Positions 1 through 12,200 of a stretch of DNA of 64,000 nt are shown one piece after another; position 1 is the stretch's first letter, and the number at the start of each line of letters is the position of its first letter. Both the position numbers and the translations under genes were made by a program. The stretch is from Apus apus (Eukaryota > Chordata > Aves > Apodiformes > Apodidae): NCBI RefSeq assembly GCF_020740795.1, contig NC_067289.1, forward strand, positions 19,240,608 through 19,304,607, given 5' to 3'. The notes under the pieces were generated by a model that was given only the letters and a program-made list of their open reading frames with translations, was not told the DNA's origin and did not search any database.

Positions 1-3000
1 ACCACAGGTTCATAAGAAATTCATAATAAACTTCTGAGCTTACTCAATCCAAGATAGCACTGAACATCAAATAGCTGTCAATTATAAGGTAGCAGAGACT
101 TGAGTAAAAATGCACCTGCCTTTTTTGAGAAATGCTTTGAGTTGATTACAATCACTTTGACATAAGATGCAATTCTTTGCAAGTGCAGAGAGCAACTGAT
201 TCTGGCAATTTCCATATGGGAATTTTTCCAGGGATATTTGATGTAAGCAAATGTCTCTGAAAATTAGCTGTGTACAAGGATCACTTAGAAGACTTTTCTG
301 AAAAAAGACACCTCTGTGTCTGCTACAGTTTAGACAAGCTTGTATAAATTCAGTGATTCCTGACCCCTTATCCATGTCTGTCACTCAGCCTCCATCATTC
401 TAAACCAGCTTTTTCTTCTTTGGAGTAGTGGAAGCCTTGGGCTTTTTCACATGCTTGTTAATGTATTTGCCAAGATAGTTGGGACTTCATTGCAAAGATG
501 CTACTCCTCTGCTGATTGACATTCAGCATGGACAGGCAGAGCTGGCCAAGGAAAGAAGCAAGAAGCCAGAAAAGAACAAAAACCTTCAATTTTTTGAGGT
601 TTTTATTCCAAATGTCTTTGAATCAGCAGCTCTGGGCCCTTCCCAGCTCTTGAAGGAGTGCCAGTTCAATACAGTGAGTGAATAAGGTGTGTGCGGGGGC
701 GACTGCTTCTCTGTCAGTTGTGAGAAGCTTTATTTTAAAAAGTGCCTTTTTTTTTTGCCTTTTTTTTTTTTTCTTTTTGCCAGCATTACAGAGTTTTGAA
801 TGGCTCAGAGGAGCTGGTCATGGTTTAGGGAGACTTTCTTGTTGATGGCCTGTTGCCCAGTCAAATCCAGCCCAGGTCATTAATGACTAGAAACTGTTAC
901 CATGTTAACACAGTCTGATGGATGATGTGAACTGTTCCCGAGTCCAGTTCCTAGCAGAAAAAGCATCGCAGGAACCAGTACTGCTCTTGTCCCTAACTGA
1001 CTCTGGTGAGCAGAGGGGGACGGAGCTGTGCCAGCAGGTTCATTTGGGGCAGAGCTGAGCTGAGGCATGCAGCTGAAGGCTGGTGTAGCAAGCTTCCTCT
1101 GCTGCCACACATCCTTTCCTTCTCTGCAGAGAGAGAACATGAGCCTGTGAAGCTGTCAAGCTGCTGCTTTCTCTAATGTTGAAATGACACGCAGTGAAAA
1201 CAGGCAAGAAAAACTAAGAGAAAGAGGGAGCACCTTGGCTAAGGAGCACTGATATCTTCTGGTGAAAGATACATGGGAAGGCATGAATGGTTTCATTCAG
1301 AGTTTTGGACCAAAGCCCTGTGTATATGAGGAAAATCATTAACATGCCATTAGCAGTCATGTGTTAAAATGGAAACGACTTCTTTATTGTAATTTCTCGT
1401 TTCATTTTATGTTGTTACTGCTGCTTTTTTGCATTTTGCTTATTTGGACTTTTGTACTGGTCATTTTCACTTTGCTTATATTTTATTTCACTCCTTTGTT
1501 TGCTCATTTGTTCTTCCATCTGAAAAGCTCTCATGTTGGGTAACTTGCTCAGCAGCAAGGGTAGAAGGAAGGCAGGTGGGCAGGCATTCTGAATTCTGAT
1601 TTTGGCTGTGCTGCTTGTTGCTTGGCAAGCTGTTTACACCACTCTGTGCCTTACTTTCCCACAGAAAGAAACTCATGGTTGAATAACTGTGCTTTTTACT
1701 GAAGGGAAACACAATGAAACAAAGTATTATATTCCATATGCTCCTTGAAGTGGATATGAATTGATTAAGCCCTGTAAGCCTCTGCTGTTCGTCTTCCTTT
1801 CCGGAATTAGGTTTAGATGTTGAGTCATTGTTGATGTACACATCCAAACCACTACAGACATTGTAGCCTTCAAACTAATAACTCCAAAATGTTCTAGATT
1901 CTTCAGCCCGTTTAACAGATGTGATATGCAAGTAGCAAATCATAGTAACTAGTGAAACACAGTTACAGTACAGATCTGAGCTGGCACTGCAGAGAGTATG
2001 TATTACGTTATCCTGAAACTTCAATGTTCTCTGTATTCCCTCTTGACCAATTTGATTTGGATAAAGTGTCCACCAACATGGCATAATAGTTTGATAAGGG
2101 CACAGTTGCTGTATCATTTTATATTACTTACAGTCTTATCAAACTGTTGCAGATAACAATAGAAGTAGTGTTGTTTCTCCTCCTGGGCCACAATGCCTTT
2201 TCCAGTGTTGTTAATTCACTATCCGTTTTCCCTCAGGAATGGCTGGGGTCATTCCAACAATGTTGGTGCAGATGCAGGTTAAGCGACAGCAACAGGATGG
2301 TGAAAAGCTTGCTAAAAACAGTCACTGTCTCTCTGCAGACCTGGAAATCCAGCCTCTTGTATCAGATTTCCTCATTCATAACCATAAAATTCTTCAGGTG
2401 CCAAACATTCTGTAAGTTAAATGGCAAAACTTAAAAATTTCAAGCTTGAGTAGTACTCCTGACAACTCAGAGTAAGCTCAGACTCAAAGTTCAGAGGAAG
2501 ATGAAATGTATCTTTAATGAGTCTAATATGCAATACTTGATCGTATTGAAAATTTCTTGCTGTGCTACACCTGGAGGTTAGCTGAGGTTCCAAAACTGAA
2601 GAATAAATAGTCTTTACCATCATTACTGTAATGCAACTGCAACTCCCTGAGTTAAATCCTTTATTTTGTTTACTGATCTTCACCAAAACATTTGCCAGTG
2701 TGATACCTGATGTCTTGGTCTTTTGCAGTCTGCACTTAGCAAGGTTGAACAGTGCTCAGCAGGACAGTTTTGTGGCTATGAGCAGTGGGATTTGGCTGTG
2801 TAGATGTGTTCATTCCTTGGTGGCAATGTGTGGATACATATACTAAAAATGATTATGCCCATTGTTTTCTAAATTCCTGGGTGGTGGTGGAAGGCAAGAA
2901 TCTTTCATTAGGACTGTGAAAAGTAGTTTGATTTTGTTGTGATTGAAAGCTAGCTTGTATTTGTAAGAATTTCTAAAGCTAGTTAATGGACTTGATCGTG

Positions 3001-6000
3001 CTGCTTCAGTTGCCTTTCTGTCTTGTTCCATAAAAGGGCCAAACAATCTCTGAATAGACTGAACAAAATAATACTTCTTTACTACTTTGTTCTTCTGATT
3101 TCCACACTCTTTTACTGCCCATGCCAGTTACTGAATGCTTTGTTTAGCTCCCTTAATAACTATTCACATTTTTTCTCCACTCATTCCACTTTATACCTGG
3201 TACACAACTTTAATGTACATTACACTGTTCATTTGCTGAAGAAGTAATATAAAACTCACCAAAAATGATAACTTGCTGTTCTATGTGTGGCTAACTGGTC
3301 CCTGTTTGCTCACTGAAAAATATTGGGGGGTTAGGGTTAGATATGCAGTAAAGTAATTGTCATTTCCAAAGCAGGATCTACAAAATGCCATTCATAAGTT
3401 AGGAGAGGAGCTGTCTGGCTGAAAAAAGCTGGGAGATTTTTCAAACTGAGAGTTAAAAAGGGATGTTCATTGTTTCTGCCCCTCCCATCTGCTGTTCTCT
3501 GCAGCTGAAAATAGGGCAGAAAGCCAACATCATGACATTTGAGCAGACAGCAGTTTATGGAAGCGTCTATTACAATTCCACACCCACACCCTTGGTAGAA
3601 AGGAGCCTTCTCCCTGGCCATTTCCAGCAAAGTTGCTGCCAGAGAGTTACAGCTGATGTGAGGCTTCATCCCCTGAGTCTGGGATTTGTAGGCAAACTCT
3701 TAAATATTTCTGTGTAGGTTTTAAATACAGATTCCCCTTCCTCTGCTTGCTAGCTGCTCTTCCCCTCTAGAAGAAATCAAAAGAATTTCCAAAACACACT
3801 GTAGAGTTTTCTCAGCCCTCACATGCCATTATTACAAGTGGGTTGGACTGTGGCACCAGAGAACATGCAGAAGCACAGTAATTAATATGAGCATTGTCTT
3901 TTGCCTCACTTAGTGATCCTAAACATTGATGAAATACCTTGCAAATTGCAGGAAACATGTGAGATTAATGTTTTTCATAAATCCATGCATAAACATAGGC
4001 CATATGTAAAGCATCTGTGTATATATATATATCCACTCCCCTTTCTTCTATTTAAATAGTGTTCAGTGATTGTTCAGTTCTTTTCAAAGGATGAGTCACC
4101 TGGCTCACTCTGGAGTCAGGAATGTAGACTCAGAACTGTTGCTGCACAAGGATCTGACAGTGTAGCTTAATCAGGTCTTTTACTGGACCTCAAAAAGTAA
4201 ATGCACTCTCTGACATCCACTGCTTCTTCAGTTTCCTAAATAACAAGAACAATATTATTATTGTTTTTCCTTACATTCTTTTTCCTTGACTCTTTTAATT
4301 TAAATTAAGTATTAGAGAATAAGCATGTGGCTGTAAAAGGAACTGAATCATGCAGGATTGGCAGCCCTAGAAACTGAAGTTCACTGTTTCTTGGTCGCAC
4401 AAGAGCACTAGAAAACACAGCAAGGGTCCTTCCCTCCACCTGCCCAGTTAAACAGTGGTCCAAAGACCAGAGCCAGTGGTGAGCAGCTAGTGCAGCTGCC
4501 ATGCACATTCTTTCTTGGACTTCTAGAGAGACAGGTACACAATGTGAATTAATCTGCCACCTTAGATGCATTTTCTGGGGGGCATCAGCTAGTGTGCAGA
4601 AAGATCAGTGCTCCATGGTGCTGTGAAAGGTCACCCATATGTAAGCAGAGCCACTGACAGACTGACAAAAGATGATCTGTTGTGCTTCAGTTGTGCGGCC
4701 GAGCCAGTGGGGAGGGTTCTTGAAATGAATGAATGTCAGACTTCAGTAAGGATAAAAACAGCAGATTGAAGGTGAAGCAGTAGAACAGTTGGTTTGGTGT
4801 TTAGGAATACATTGAGGAAGGGATACCTGAAGGTGGGCATGTTTTCCCTTCATGTACATAGAATATAAAGATAATATGTGTTATCCTGCTTTAAAGAGTA
4901 ATTAAAGTGTATCAGTATATTAAGTGAACTTTTAAGTCTCTGGCTCTTCATAAGGCTTGAATAAAGAATGATGTGAGATTGCTCTCTTATTAGTAAGGGG
5001 CTAATCGCCATTTTAATTCCTAGATCACAAGACAAATACGGAAATGTAAGGGGGAAAAGATGTAGATTAGCATATCTCACCTGAATAGCTGTGTGGATTG
5101 CAGTAGCAGAAGTGCTGTCAGACATAAACAAAGGAAAGTGTATACTGCAGGAGTGGCCTGGTTTAATCAGTGAGAAAAACAATGATGAAAGGAAACCAGT
5201 GTTGCTGTTGTAGAGGTGTCAAGAAAGTGGATTGCTACATCGATAAATTAATGCTGAATTCTGAATGAGCAATTTATTTTCCTTTTGTTTTCCTGAAGTC
5301 AAAGGGTGGTGTGATTCAGTCATTCCAGTGGAGGGGATTCCCTATGGATCCTTGTCACTTAGTTATCTGGATTGGTTTGGGTGGTTTGGGTTTTTTTTGC
5401 TTTTAAATTTTCTCTTGAACAAACATGATGAATTCACGTATATCCTGACGTGTTTTGGGAAGGAATTAGATAATGGGCTGATGAAATGTGGGGGCTTTCT
5501 GGAACATGGAAAGTACCAGGCTCACAATGAACTCTGCATTTTTCTGGAACCAAAGAAAAAACATGTGTAGACTTTAGTGGTGTTTTTAGCCATTCAGATC
5601 ATATGTGTGTCTGTCCATCTTTATGTCTTTTGGTCTCAGGCCGTGCCAACAGTGGGGACTTTTTTAGAAAATGTCTCGTTGCTTCCTAGTACCTGGTCAC
5701 TGGCCTAACATGCAGTGTTTCACAAAATTTCCACCAGAAAGGTGTTTAGGGTGCTGCTGGAGCTACCTTGGCTGAGGTTTGCAGTTACAGCTGAATTGGC
5801 ACAATCTCCAAACAGGTTCCCTTCTTCTGGAGATCTCTCCCTTCGGAGATGTTTCAGACTCATTGGGCAGGAATCCAAGCACTGAGGGCCTCTGGTAGCA
5901 CTTCATCTATCAGAAACCAAGTTGCTACGTTGGCTGTAGTAACTCATAATTCAAAGAGAATATGTTGGCAAAAAACTGATCAAGATACTGATTTTAAAAC

Positions 6001-7756
6001 TCATCTGGCACTGTATCTCAACATTTCTCTTTCAATGCAGAATAAATTGATTCCTTATATAAATTCTAAAATAATATGCAGTGTATTGCTGAACTGGCAC
6101 AAAAATAGCTCCATGAGGGGTAGGTCTGATCTTGCAGGGCAGGGTTTAGCATATGAAACCAGTGATGGGAAGCAGAACTGGATAAAAACAGGCTGTAATA
6201 AATTGCCAGTAGAAGAACTGGGGATTTCCATTTAATTAAGAATTCATAACTTCTTAATATAATAAATGATGAAACAGACTAGAAAGTGGGTGAGATTAGT
6301 TTTATAAGAAGAAGCTATTTCTTTCATTTGTATTGGTTGGTCTACAAAAAGATAGCCCTCCCTGCAAACTTTGCTTTGCTGTTAGGCTGGGCCCACCACA
6401 GCTGCAGCAATGCCACCCCTGCTGAGAGCCATGTCCTGTGTGCTTCATTTTCCCAGTCTGCAACACAAGAATCTTCCCTGTCTCCCAAATGAGTCATGAG
6501 GATAAAATATGCACATTTTATAAAATGTTTTAATTTCCTCTACTGGGAGGACAAAGATTGATACATTCATAATGTATAACTACCTAAAAACTGTTTGAAC
6601 TTTTCTTGGGCTTTGTTTACTACCTGTGATTTTCCAGAGTTGTTTCAAAACAGAAGATGAGAAATGATGTGCTTGTTCTGGGACCATATCTTGTCAGAAA
6701 TCTCTACTCAGAGATCTGGAGATTTAATGAAGAAAAATGTAAGGGAGCAAGCATAGTTTAAGGGATAACTATCCTTGTGGCTATTTCTCCCTTTTATAGA
6801 AAGTTAAGCAATTCACGCAGTGATAACAGGGATTCTGAGAAAAGGGTTTTTTTTCCTCTTTGTGTATGGCCCAACAAAACCTAACCCACACCTTGTCGAT
6901 TTTTGCTATGTAATCACTCATTAGGTGCAAAGTAAACACACTGCTGAATGACATCTGTCCCTTGGATAAACGGAGGACAGATGTATTGCAGTGCAGGGAA
7001 AGCACAACGTAGACTTTGCAACCAGGACGAAGCTATAAATATAATAGGTTTGAGTCAGTTAAGGGAAGTGCATGAATGTTTTTTTAAGACTGATTTAAGG
7101 TAAGCAATGAGCTGTTTCATTACAGTACGTACTGTATCTTTCCAGTGTGTGCAGCCATTAACACTGAGCCATTTGTCAATAATACACTATTAGCTCAGAG
7201 ATTGCTTTACCCATTAGTAGTTATGATACTAATGTAAAATATTTTACAAAAATCGTGAGACTTTGTGGTGCTGATAGTGTGGCAGAGCCATGCTGAGAAG
7301 ATGGATGATGCAAGTATCCCATCTTTAGTGTTGGAGCCCGGAGCAGGGCTGCTTTGTGTTGGCTGTGCTAAGGCAATGCAGTGCTGTACGGAGGTGTCCC
7401 TGTGGCACCAAGGTCAGGGGAGCAGGCAGGACTCAGGGGAGCTGTGGCCGGAGCATCCTAAAAATTAGCTATTCCTTAGGTTCTCAGACTGGCTGCGATT
7501 GTAGTTTGGCAGTTTGATTGTAATTTGGGCATTGCATGTGGAAGGGCAGGCAGCTCTGCGACTGATAGACCCCTGACAGTCAGTCTCTGATGGTCTTCCT
7601 GCTTTCCACCTGCTGGGGTAAGGATGGGTGCACCCTCAAGGGATGTGGCATGGCAGCTTTGTGAAGAATGCACAAGATGTATCCCTTCACACACACGATT
7701 TATACCTTGTTACTGACATCCTCAGTGGAGATACCCCCTGCCGCTAATCAAAGAGA
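1..7756. other. Intergenic DNA upstream of GNB4, no supported gene
   Basis: AT-rich, single-copy-looking DNA. The open frames here are at most 128 codons, have no recognisable domain, and are not flanked by matched splice sites. The only local items are a 12-base AT run near 4021-4032, two telomere-like hexamers near 3328-3340 and a short lysine-rich frame at 400-477 on the minus strand (see findings). I see no exon of a neighbouring gene. In human the next gene on this side is ACTL6A, and nothing here resembles it. Confidence 0.6.
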
Positions 7757-7976
7757 TACAAGTGATAGGACAAGAGGAAACGGTCTCAAGTCGTGCCAGG
7801 GGAGGTTTAGATTGGATATGAGGAAAGAATTCTTCACGGAAAGGGTTTCCAGGCCCTGGAACAGGCTGCCGAGGGAACGAGTGGGGTCACCATCCCTGGA
7901 AGTATTTGAAAGGCGTGCAGATGTGGTGCCTGGGACACGGTTTAGCGGTGGACTCGGCAGCGCCGGGTTAGCTTGG
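7757..7976 (+). mobile_element. CR1 LINE 3'-region fragment
   Basis: The stretch reads like the conserved 3' part of avian CR1 LINE elements. It has the GATAGGACAAGAGGAAACGG block, then GGTTTAGATTGGATAT, the CTGGAACAGGCTGCC block, CATCCCTGGAAGT, and GGTTTAGCGGTGGACTCGGC. It stops just before the usual terminal part with the short tail repeats, so it is truncated at the 3' end as well as 5'. It runs in the same direction as GNB4 and abuts the CpG island. Many CpGs that are normally lost from old copies are kept, which fits protection from methylation at the island edge. Confidence 0.88.
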
Positions 7977-8221
7977 CCGCAGCTGCACGAAGGATTCAGC
8001 GGCCACCCGTGTGCCGTGGGCGCGGGTGCTGCCCCCCCGCCCCACGGGACGCCCCGCACGGGCCCGCAGCCCGCGCTGCCGGGGGCCCCGAGCCCCCGCG
8101 GGGGGCAGGGCGTGCAACCTGCCTGCGCTGCCAGCCCCGCTGACGGGGCCGCGGGGCCGGCTCCTGCCCCGGCTGCCGCCGGGCTGCGGGGCCTTCACAC
8201 GAGGCGTCGGCGGGCGCCGCG

Positions 8222-8292
8222 GCCGCCCCGCCCCGCCCCAACGCGGCCGCCCCGCTGCGGCCGAGGGGCGCGGCCCCGCCCCGCCCCGCCCC
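8222..8292 (+). promoter_or_regulatory. Clustered GC boxes (SP/KLF sites)
   Basis: Two runs of CCGCCCCGCCCC type lie at about 8222-8240 and 8274-8292. These are tandem SP1/KLF-type GC boxes in reverse orientation. They sit 40-110 bases before the CRE and X-box motifs, the usual arrangement just upstream of a TATA-less CpG-island start site. Confidence 0.6.
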
Positions 8293-8329
8293 GGGCGGGC
8301 ACCTCGGGGCGCTGTCGCTTTAAGCGCTC

Positions 8330-8337
8330 TGACGTCA
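8330..8337. promoter_or_regulatory. Perfect CRE palindrome TGACGTCA
   Basis: This is an exact 8-base cAMP response element, the CREB/ATF site. A half-site CGTCA follows at 8363-8367. Its position after the GC boxes and before the donor at 8477 fits a proximal promoter element. If functional, it would place the gene under cAMP/CREB control, which is notable for a G-protein subunit; that link is inference. Confidence 0.6.
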
Positions 8338-8358
8338 GCGCTGCGCAGCCATGGCAAC
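8338..8358. promoter_or_regulatory. NRF1-like and RFX X-box half-site
   Basis: Immediately after the CRE comes GCGCTGCGCAGCC, which resembles an NRF1 site, and then CCATGGCAAC at 8349-8358, an RFX X-box half-site. CRE plus X-box spacing of this kind occurs in several CpG-island promoters. The factor assignment is from motif knowledge only. Confidence 0.45.
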
Positions 8359-8469
8359 GGCCCGTCACGTTGGCCGGTCCATGCGGGAGGGGGAGGAGCT
8401 CCCGCCGCCACCGAGCGCCATGGAGGGGGCGGCTCGGTGACACCGCGCACCGGGACCCGGCGGCGGCCA

Positions 8470-8485
8470 GCCGGAAGGTATTGCC
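8470..8485 (+). other. GNB4: Candidate splice donor of a non-coding first exon (upstream option)
   Basis: GGAAG followed by GTATTG gives a plausible donor after 8477. It lies 140 bases downstream of the CRE, so a transcript starting near the CRE/X-box cluster would have an exon 1 of roughly 100 bases. It is one of two candidates for the untranslated GNB4 exon 1. Confidence 0.35.
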
Positions 8486-9063
8486 CCCTGGGCGGCAGCA
8501 GGGGGGAGGGGGCCCGCGGAGCTCGGCTCCCGCCGGCGAGCAGCAAAGCCTGTCCGGCAGGCAGCTCTGCCCATCCCCCGGGGCTCGGTGGGGCCGCCCG
8601 AGGGCGGCGGCCGGTCCAGCGGGGCGGCCAGCGATGCCCCCTCCCGGCCCCGGCGCTGGGGAGCCTCGGTCAGGCGGGGCGTGGCGGCCGGGCTGGGGGG
8701 TTGGGGGGGCCGCACATCCTGGTCCGGCGGCTGCGGCGGCCAAGCGCGGGGCGGAGGAGAGAGGCTGCGGGCGGGCCGGGCTGCTCGGAGCCGGGCGGGA
8801 GGCGCCGCGCGTCCCGCCTAGGGCGGCGCTGCTCGGACCGCGCTGGCTGCGGGCGAGATCGTCCTCGTCGACCCCCAGGTGGGGCCGGGCGGGCGCGGAG
8901 CTCCCTGCACCCCGGGCGGGCCGCCCCCGCTCCCCCGCAGCCTTCGCCCTCCGTGCGCCCCGGCGGGACCCGCCGGCGCCGTCCGGGAGCTCCGCAGCCC
9001 CGCGCCCGCCAGCCCCGCCCCGCCCGCCGCGGGCGGCCCCATCCCGCAGCAGGGGCGGGGGGG

Positions 9064-9223
9064 AAGGATGGGCGGTACCACCGCGCCGCAACGCCGGGGG
9101 GAGGGGGCGGCGCTCGGCGGGGAGAGCCCAGCCGCAGCGGGGTGAGAGCGGAGGCGGCCGCGGGCGTCGCCGCCAGCAGCGGCCCCAGCCCGGCCGGCAG
9201 CGCCGCTGAGACCCCGCGAGCAG
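9064..9223 (+). other. GNB4: Candidate non-coding GNB4 exon 1 (downstream option)
   Basis: A GC-rich segment ends in the strong donor GAGCAG|GTAGGG after 9223, near the 3' side of the CpG island. The donor matches consensus better than the one at 8477. The 5' boundary given is arbitrary, because no start site can be read. This exon would be untranslated: the first GNB4 codon is in the exon at 25277, which has an in-frame TAG four codons upstream of its ATG. Confidence 0.45.
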
Positions 9224-12200
9224 GTAGGGCCCCGCCGTCGGGCTGCGCTGCCCGCCGGGGAGCAGGGGAGCAGGCTGCGGCCGCGGACGGAGGGGGCCCG
9301 CTGGGACACCTCCTTGGGGCGGCGGGCGGGTGCGGGGCGCGGTCCCGCCTCGGGGTTGCGAGCACCGGGATCTGTCGGGAGCGGCCGGGCCCGGTGGGAG
9401 AGGGCTGCATCGCTGGCTTCGTCCCCTTCCGTCCTGCCCCCGGCCGTCCGGCAGCGCGGGCAAGCCGCGGCGCCGCGCCCAGCCTCGGCGGGGAGGGGTG
9501 GTGCCGGGGCAGGGCTGGGCCTCCGCGGCCTCGGGGGGGCTCCCGGAGGTGGTGCCGGGCGTGGGGGTGAGCGGAAGGGAGGCAGAGACTCGTCCCACCG
9601 GCGTTTCCTCAGGCCGAGGGGCTAGAAGGGGGGTGCGCGGCCACAGCTGCCGGTGGGGGGTGGGCGGCACCGGGCCCCTTGCCGCCAGCTCAAGCAGGGC
9701 TCCGCCGGAGGGGCTCCCGGGGGCTGCGGGGCAAGTTGTGCGGGCGGCCAGAGGTGCAGGACGGAGAGGGATCGTCCTGAGCCGAGGCGCCCCTTCTCCC
9801 CTGGGAAGCACCTCCTTGTTGCCGGGGGTCGTCAAGGACAGACCTGACGCTGAAAATAATAGGATTAACGATGCGGGTGGCACGTTGACCTGTGCACAGG
9901 GGGGGTCGGAATGCTCCTGCCATCCCGACAGTGTCAGCTGGCCCAGCACTTCGGATTTAAAAGTCCGTACAGCTGGCGGCAACAGGCAGTTTCGAGGTTT
10001 ATGGAATATGTAGAAGAACTCTTCTATTTTATTTTTTTTTATTTCTAGACCTATGTAAAACTTATTTGGGTCTCGGCATCCCCTAAATTAGTCTTGGGGC
10101 AAGGGGGATATGCGTTGTGTGGGTGTTGTGACAAGGGTAAATCTGAAGGTACTTCCCGTCCTTAGAAAAAATGCAAAGTCATTAGATGCCTTTTGTGTCA
10201 TACTTCATAGGTACGGCTAGTTCCCACATCCAGATTTAGGATTTTTTTTTAAATCTGCCTTTTTAAAATATTTGCCCTTAGAGCTGAGGTTACCAGCTTC
10301 TTTACATTTCAGTTTCGTCTTTGTTGGAAATTGTGGAAAAACATCTAAATTGCCTATATCTGGTAGACAACAAGTGAAGTTTATGCTGTAATGCTATCTG
10401 AACTAATGCAAAATAAGCCTCCAATCTGTTCCTTCCTGTTAGTTACACAGTTTGGAAACAGACATGTCTCCTTTTATGAGACTGCTTATTGTAGTTTGGA
10501 AAATGCATGATTTTTCAGGCTGGTTTTCAGTTCTGAAGTAGGAGCGTGGTAAGCCTCAGAGGTAGGTATCAGTTGAGGGAAAAAAATATTAGTGTTGAAT
10601 TTGATTATGAATAATAAATTTCAGAAACAACAGAACTGTAGCTGCTCTGTGCTAGGTAGAGTATTAGGCAAGGGTGGGAAAAGAATGGTGAAAGTGTATA
10701 GGGAGAAGAGACAGGTAACCAACCTCTAAAACCCACTACAAGAATGTGAGAGATGAAAACTGTAGTCTTCCCGGTCTGGTGGGTTAGATGTATTCAGTGG
10801 AGTTCCGTGTTCTAGTTTGATCTCTTCTTTGAAAAATGTGTTGTCTCTTCTCTACTGAGAATCTGAACGGCGAGATCAGAACGATTGCTCGGAGAGAAGC
10901 CGTTCCCTGTGGTAACTGGTGCTTTTCCGCTTTGGCCAGTTGTCAGCACAGGCTGGTTTCTGGTTCCTAGGGGCTGCTGTGCCTCACCTACAGGGCTAAC
11001 CAAGAAAGCATTCAGTGTGCTTTCCAGAGTTTCATGTACTTCCCTGAGTATCAGTAGAGGATCCTGAAATTTTTAGTAGTTCTCATGGGGAGTAGTGGGA
11101 ATGCTGAGGGACACGAGCCTGTAAAGTCATTCGAGTGTGTAGGAGAAAACCTAAAGCTGCTCTGACATCTACTAGAAAAGCTGGAAGTGATGCAAAAGAT
11201 GGTCACTAACCTGACAATAAAGTGATAAATCCAGTAGATGTAATAATTGTTAAAGTTGGGGAAAGTCTGAAGTAATGTTAACAGGGACAATAACTATATC
11301 AACAAATTAAAATGAAACAAACCACATGACAAACCCTTACAATCCTGAAAGTCTTTTAATAGGATGGGAATCTTCAGTGGGTTTTTGCAGTGTTTGTTTG
11401 TGATTCTTAAGCGCGATAGCTGTGGTGAACTTAATTTGTGCTTCTAAAGAACAGACTGATTTTATCTTGGAAGAAGGAGGGTAGGAAAAACAGGGAGCTC
11501 ATAAATACATGGGTATGCCTCTTGTGTCACATTTAATTAAGCATTATTTCTTTAGAATTAGCAGTACTTACAGTTGATAATAATAATATATTTCTTTTGT
11601 TAATCATGAGAGATTTGAATTTTGGGTACGGGGATGTCTTTTTCTATATTGTTAAAGTGATGCAGCATTTAGCTGATGCATAGCCCTTTCCTGAGCGCTT
11701 GAAGAGTTAGTCTTGATAGACTGGTCAGGTCATTTAAATCTTAAGTAGAAGATTGCTGGCTGTTAATGTCATCTGTTACATTTATGTTGGATAATGGAAG
11801 TTTCAACTATTTCTTCATGTTGCTTAGTTGAGTAGAAATACATCTAGTGTTTAATTTGTCCAAGTATTTTAGTTTTCCAAACACTAGAGAAAAACCTGGG
11901 ACTCAAAAATTACAAAACCTTGCAAAAATATTTTTGACAGGACTGTGCATAGTTCTCTCCTATAACATTATAGCACTTGTAAAAATGCCACAAAATTTAT
12001 GAATATAAGATTCTGAAGGTGAAGTAAGAAACAAAAAGACCACAATACGCAGTGCATTGTAAATCTTCCTCTGTTGCTGTCTCCTCTGCCGGAGTAATAA
12101 ATTAAAACTGCTGTGTTATTGAAGACAAGATCATCTGGTTTATTGTATTTTATCTCAGGAGTCACTTTAAAAAGTCTCAGCAAACCAGTAAGAAATTCAG

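Larger units (their letters stand above)
7930..9830. promoter_or_regulatory. GNB4: CpG island / GNB4 promoter region
   Basis: About 1.9 kb of very GC- and CpG-rich sequence interrupts AT-rich flanks. It begins within the end of the CR1 fragment and fades by about 9830. It contains many GC boxes and two usable splice donors on the + strand (after 8477 and after 9223), followed by a 16-kb intron leading to the exon that carries the GNB4 start codon. Unmethylated islands of this kind mark promoters of broadly expressed vertebrate genes. The very long open frames here on both strands, up to about 595 codons, come from the lack of AT-rich stop codons and are not genes. Confidence 0.85.

Noticed and set aside
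3328-3340. Telomere-like GGGTTAGGGTTAG
   Set aside because: Barely two repeat units; too short to be an interstitial telomere array.
4021-4032. AT dinucleotide run
   Set aside because: Twelve bases only; ordinary in AT-rich DNA.
5849-6235. 128-codon + strand open frame upstream of GNB4
   Set aside because: No domain or family recognised, no promoter or splice context, and the composition is like the surrounding intergenic DNA.
7668-9982. Very long open frames (up to 595 codons) on both strands across 7.7-10 kb
   Set aside because: They overlap on several frames and both strands, are Pro/Arg/Gly/Ala-rich, and coincide with the CpG island where stop codons are rare. They show no domain. They are composition artefacts.
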